Origin: UBA2336 sp964538575
Lineage (GTDB): Bacteria > Bacteroidota > Bacteroidia > Cytophagales > Cyclobacteriaceae
Length of the DNA: 64,000 bases
Assembly (NCBI GenBank): GCA_964538575.1
Contig: CAZIGG010000001.1
Location: 1 to 64,000 of the forward strand
Reading direction: 5' to 3'
Made by a program: the position numbers and the translations under genes. Positions within the stretch are counted from its first letter, which is position 1. Each line of letters starts with the position of its first letter. Of the stretch, positions 61,438 through 64,000 are shown one piece after another. Below the pieces are notes generated by a model. It was given only the letters and a program-made list of their open reading frames with translations. It made no database searches and had not been told where the DNA came from.

Positions 61438-62562
61438 TTGGTTTCCGGAAAGACAATAATCATAGCCGGTGGCGGGCTTGCCGGCCTTGTTGCAGCCATT
61501 CGCCTGGCGCGCAAAGGTTTTGATTGCACACTCATCGAAAAAAAAACTTATCCGTTTCATCGCGTTTGCGGGGAATACATTTCGAATGAAACGGCCGATT
61601 TTTTAAAACGGGAAGATCTTTATCCGCAGGAATTCAATCCTCCTCAAATTACACAGTTCCAGTTAAGTTCTGTTAAAGGGAAAAGTACGATTGCGGCTTT
61701 AGACCCTGGAGGCTTCGGTATCAGCCGATTTACGTTTGATCATTACTTGTTTGGCCTTGGACAAAAAGCCGGGGTCAATTTCCTGTTGAACACAGAAATT
61801 GAATCGATACAACACGTTGAAGAAAACTTTACAGTTAACACCGCTGAAAAAGATTTTTCTGCCCCGATTGTTATTGGCGCCTTTGGTAAGCGGTCTAAAC
61901 TTGATGTTCAGCTCGCGCGGGGATTTATTAAAAAACGTTCACCATACGTTGGTGTTAAATACCACGCGAAAACAAATCATCCGGACGCGATCATAGCCCT
62001 GCATAATTTCCGGGGCGGATATTGCGGGGTAAGCAATGTGGAGGATGGAAAGACCAATATCTGCTACCTCAGCCATCGCGACAAACTGAAACAGTTTGGC
62101 AGCATTGATGCATTAGAAAAAAATGTTTTGTTTGAAAACCCGCATCTCAAAAAGATTTTTAACGAGGCCGATTTCCTTTTTCAAAAGCCTGAAGTCATTA
62201 ACGAAATTTCTTTTGAAACGAAAGAGCCCGTTTGGAATCACATTCTTATGACTGGCGATGCGGCCGGCATGATCACCCCGCTTTGCGGAAACGGCATGGC
62301 GATGGCAATTCACTCTGCCAGGATTTTAAGTGACCTGATTATTGAACATGCGAACAGCAAAGGTTTTTCGCATCAAAAACTTGAACAAGCGTATGCAAGC
62401 TCCTGGCGGAAAACATTTTCAAAACGACTTTGGATTGGCCGCCAAATTCAAAACAACTTGTTCGGAACGGAGTGGGGCTCAACGCTTGCGGTTAATCTTG
62501 CGTTGCATTCAAAACCCGTTGCCAGCTTACTCATCAAACTAACCCATGGAAAAACTTTTTAG
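61438..62562 (+). CDS. FAD-dependent oxidoreductase, geranylgeranyl-reductase/monooxygenase type
   Basis: 374-residue flavoprotein. The N-terminal Rossmann motif is IIIAGGGLAGLVAAIRLARKG. A second FAD contact is GDAAGMITPLCGNGMAMAIH, and RVCGEYISNET is typical of the GG-reductase/monooxygenase group. Start is TTG at 61438. Its neighbour is a UbiA prenyltransferase, with a type III polyketide synthase just beyond. Flavoproteins of this sort oxidise or reduce polyketide or isoprenoid products in such groups (for example SrsC in Streptomyces). The exact reaction is not known. Confidence 0.85.
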   Translation: MVSGKTIIIAGGGLAGLVAAIRLARKGFDCTLIEKKTYPFHRVCGEYISNETADFLKREDLYPQEFNPPQITQFQLSSVKGKSTIAALDPGGFGISRFTFDHYLFGLGQKAGVNFLLNTEIESIQHVEENFTVNTAEKDFSAPIVIGAFGKRSKLDVQLARGFIKKRSPYVGVKYHAKTNHPDAIIALHNFRGGYCGVSNVEDGKTNICYLSHRDKLKQFGSIDALEKNVLFENPHLKKIFNEADFLFQKPEVINEISFETKEPVWNHILMTGDAAGMITPLCGNGMAMAIHSARILSDLIIEHANSKGFSHQKLEQAYASSWRKTFSKRLWIGRQIQNNLFGTEWGSTLAVNLALHSKPVASLLIKLTHGKTF

Positions 62563-62569
62563 CTCGTCA

Positions 62570-63469
62570 TTAACCTGGAAAGAGCGCCTGCAGCACCTGG
62601 CTGCTGTCCAGAAAAAAATAAATGAAGAATGCATTCAGGCATGTCGCTGAAATATAATTCAGTCCCATGGCATAGCCGTAGCTGGCAGCGGATTCATCTT
62701 TAAGAACCTTAGAAAACCAAAACAAAAAGTATAATAACACAGGCGCCAGCGCAATAAAGAACGCGATTGCGTACTTCAGCTTATGGAATTCAATAAAATA
62801 AAAAGTGAACTGAACTGCGGCTATAATGAATACCAATGCGGTGAAATAAAAGGTGCCGCGAATCCCAAGCTTCACACTTAATGTCTGGTCGCCTCGTTTT
62901 AAATCTTCTTCGTGCTGATAGACCTGCGTCATCGGGTAGTTTGCCCACAGTACAACAGTAGTCAGCAGCGATGGAATCAAAACATGCGCATGAAAACATC
63001 TACTCAGCGAAAAATCATTCAATCCAACGTAGCACATAATAAACGTAAACGCGCCCTGAAAAAGCCCGGCCGCAATCCATCCAACAACAGGATACTTTTT
63101 TAACCGGACTATCGGATGACTGTACGCCTTCGAAACCAGGCCGTAAATAAAAAGCATCACAGCAAAGACAGGATTGATGATAAAATACCCCAGCAGCAGC
63201 GCGATTGCATCAAAAGTCAATGATAAATAATAAAGCCCTTTGTTGACTTTGGGCGGATTTTTAAGGCCCCCGATGCTTTTTTCATCTTTATCGAAATAAC
63301 TGTTGAACCCGTTGGAGGCCGGGTATAAAAACAGATGGAGGATAATGAACACCCAGAGTAATCGCGGCTCACTGATGTTGGGAGAAACGGCAACGGCAAA
63401 CAAAAAAACCGGTAACAGGAAATAGGAGAACGGAATGCGCAGGTGGAGCCAGGAAGAGCGTGAAAACAT
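62570..63469 (-). CDS. UbiA-family prenyltransferase
   Basis: Membrane prenyltransferase with about eight or nine spans. The first Asp-rich motif is in NGFNSYFDKDEKS and the second in YQHEEDLKRGDQTLS, both needed for Mg-prenyl diphosphate binding. The ATG at 63469 is preferred to a TTG at 63481. It converges with the flavoprotein gene (7 bases between stops) and diverges from the polyketide synthase gene. Transfer of a prenyl group to a polyketide-derived ring is plausible, but chlorophyll-synthase-like or quinone roles are alternatives. Confidence 0.87.
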   Translation of the reverse strand: MFSRSSWLHLRIPFSYFLLPVFLFAVAVSPNISEPRLLWVFIILHLFLYPASNGFNSYFDKDEKSIGGLKNPPKVNKGLYYLSLTFDAIALLLGYFIINPVFAVMLFIYGLVSKAYSHPIVRLKKYPVVGWIAAGLFQGAFTFIMCYVGLNDFSLSRCFHAHVLIPSLLTTVVLWANYPMTQVYQHEEDLKRGDQTLSVKLGIRGTFYFTALVFIIAAVQFTFYFIEFHKLKYAIAFFIALAPVLLYFLFWFSKVLKDESAASYGYAMGLNYISATCLNAFFIYFFLDSSQVLQALFPG

Positions 63470-63523
63470 TGTAGCGAACAAATCTGATCTAAATTAAGAT
63501 ATTTTGAGTTATACTTGGACTGC

Positions 63524-64000
63524 ATGAGCTATCTGACCTCTATTGGAATTGCTGTACCTGAAAATCGATTTGAACAATCGGAGATTGGAAAATTCATGAC
63601 GCGCGCCATGCAGCTTGATTATGAGAACAACCGCAAACTCAATGCTATTTTCAGGTCAAGCGGTATTTCGCACCGGTATTCCGTGTTAACGGATTATGGT
63701 AAAGAGAAAGATTTCAGCTTTTATCCGAACACAGAAAATTTTGAGCCGTTTCCTTCAACGGGTTTGCGGTTACAGGAATATCAGAAGTGTGCACCCGATT
63801 TGTGCATTGCCGCTATCAAGGATTGTCTTGCAAAACAACCAGGCATTGACATCCGCACGATTACCCATTTAATAGTAGTAAGCTGTACGGGTATGTATGC
63901 GCCCGGTCTGGATATCGATTTAGTTGAAAAGCTTGGACTTCGCCATGATATACAGCGCATCAGCATTAATTTCATGGGGTGCTATGCCGCCTTCAACGGA
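63524..64000 (+). CDS. Type III polyketide synthase, 5' part (runs off window)
   Basis: First 159 residues of a chalcone/stilbene-synthase-like enzyme, cut by the window end. VVSCTGMYAPGLDIDLVEKL and the catalytic Cys153 in NFMGCYAAFNG are diagnostic; the His-Asn pair would lie downstream. Such enzymes condense malonyl-CoA units onto an acyl starter to give alkylresorcinols or alkylpyrones. The adjacent UbiA and flavoprotein genes suggest that the product is tailored. The start is the ATG at 63524, 54 bases from the divergent UbiA start. Confidence 0.92.
   Translation, partial: MSYLTSIGIAVPENRFEQSEIGKFMTRAMQLDYENNRKLNAIFRSSGISHRYSVLTDYGKEKDFSFYPNTENFEPFPSTGLRLQEYQKCAPDLCIAAIKDCLAKQPGIDIRTITHLIVVSCTGMYAPGLDIDLVEKLGLRHDIQRISINFMGCYAAFNG

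Noticed and set aside
1..64000. CRISPR arrays, prophage, insertion sequences, rRNA or tRNA genes
   Set aside because: No regularly spaced identical repeats, no transposase, integrase or phage proteins, and no tRNA-like cloverleaf or rRNA sequence seen on either strand.

Overview
The window is a gene-dense stretch of a Bacteroidota chromosome, most likely from the order Cytophagales. This rests on content and gene order, not on a database search. Lineage markers are a MurF-alanine racemase fusion, DUF6089 (PorG-type) proteins in front of uppS-bamA-ompH-ompH, DUF3857 transglutaminase proteins, a LETM1-related TerB-like protein, a carboxypeptidase-regulatory-domain TonB receptor with a small partner lipoprotein, and many matches to the Bacteroidota -7 promoter element TAnnTTTG just upstream of genes. 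I see no rRNA, tRNA, insertion sequence, prophage or CRISPR array. Nearly all the sequence is coding. Neighbouring convergent genes often overlap at their ends, and only one gap exceeds 300 bases.

Layout. 1-8.6 kb: PA0069-type radical SAM protein, PLP-dependent deaminase/desulfhydrase, radA, two tandem DUF3857 proteins and an LpxL-type acyltransferase. 8.5-13.2 kb: SNF2 helicase, a LolC/E-type permease and rbfA on the minus strand. 13.2-17.6 kb: a DUF6427-like membrane protein facing a glyA-tatC-rpiB operon. Between them lies a 388-base gap with REP-like palindromes, flanked by two decayed copies of the gene junction. 17.9-19.4 kb: TPM-domain protein and pdxJ. 19.4-29.3 kb: a long plus-strand envelope series, GatB/YqeY, CvpA, alpha/beta hydrolase, CBS protein, nadK, two DUF6089 proteins (the second is probably PorG of the type IX secretion system), uppS, bamA and two Skp/OmpH chaperones, closed by a strong terminator. 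29.3-34.3 kb: LD-carboxypeptidase, an aminotransferase/sulfotransferase-like pair, recX, a YcxB-like protein, nadC and a DUF4783 protein. 34.4-39.9 kb: gpmI, a lipoprotein, an MsbA-like ABC exporter, a Fur-family regulator and TerC. 39.9-48.2 kb, minus strand: LETM1-related protein, purE, purK, a lipoprotein, a HEAT-cyclophilin lipoprotein, a TerB-like protein, feoB and feoA. 48.3-52.7 kb: a 47-residue protein, an S41 protease, murF-alr and csaA. 52.8-56.3 kb: a small secreted protein, a TonB receptor and a lipoprotein. 56.3-62.6 kb: HisA-like protein, PD40/OmpA protein, DUF2911 protein, a 40-residue membrane protein, LOG protein, an aspartyl protease with PDZ, and a flavoprotein. 62.6-64 kb: UbiA prenyltransferase and the start of a type III polyketide synthase.

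How the genes work together. The largest theme is envelope biogenesis: lipid carrier (uppS), peptidoglycan precursors (murF-alr) and recycling (LD-carboxypeptidase), lipid A or lipid acylation, outer-membrane protein assembly (bamA, ompH), Tat export, and probably type IX secretion (PorG and a PorE-like protein). Metal handling is the second: feoAB, a Fur-family regulator, TerC, and a TonB receptor/lipoprotein pair with a perfect palindrome over its promoter.

Most worth following up: the palindrome-controlled, probably metal-uptake receptor operon; the sulfotransferase-like/class IV aminotransferase pair; the duplicated and decayed gene junction around REP-like palindromes; the HisA homologue lacking its first catalytic Asp; and the type III PKS/UbiA/flavoprotein group at the right edge.
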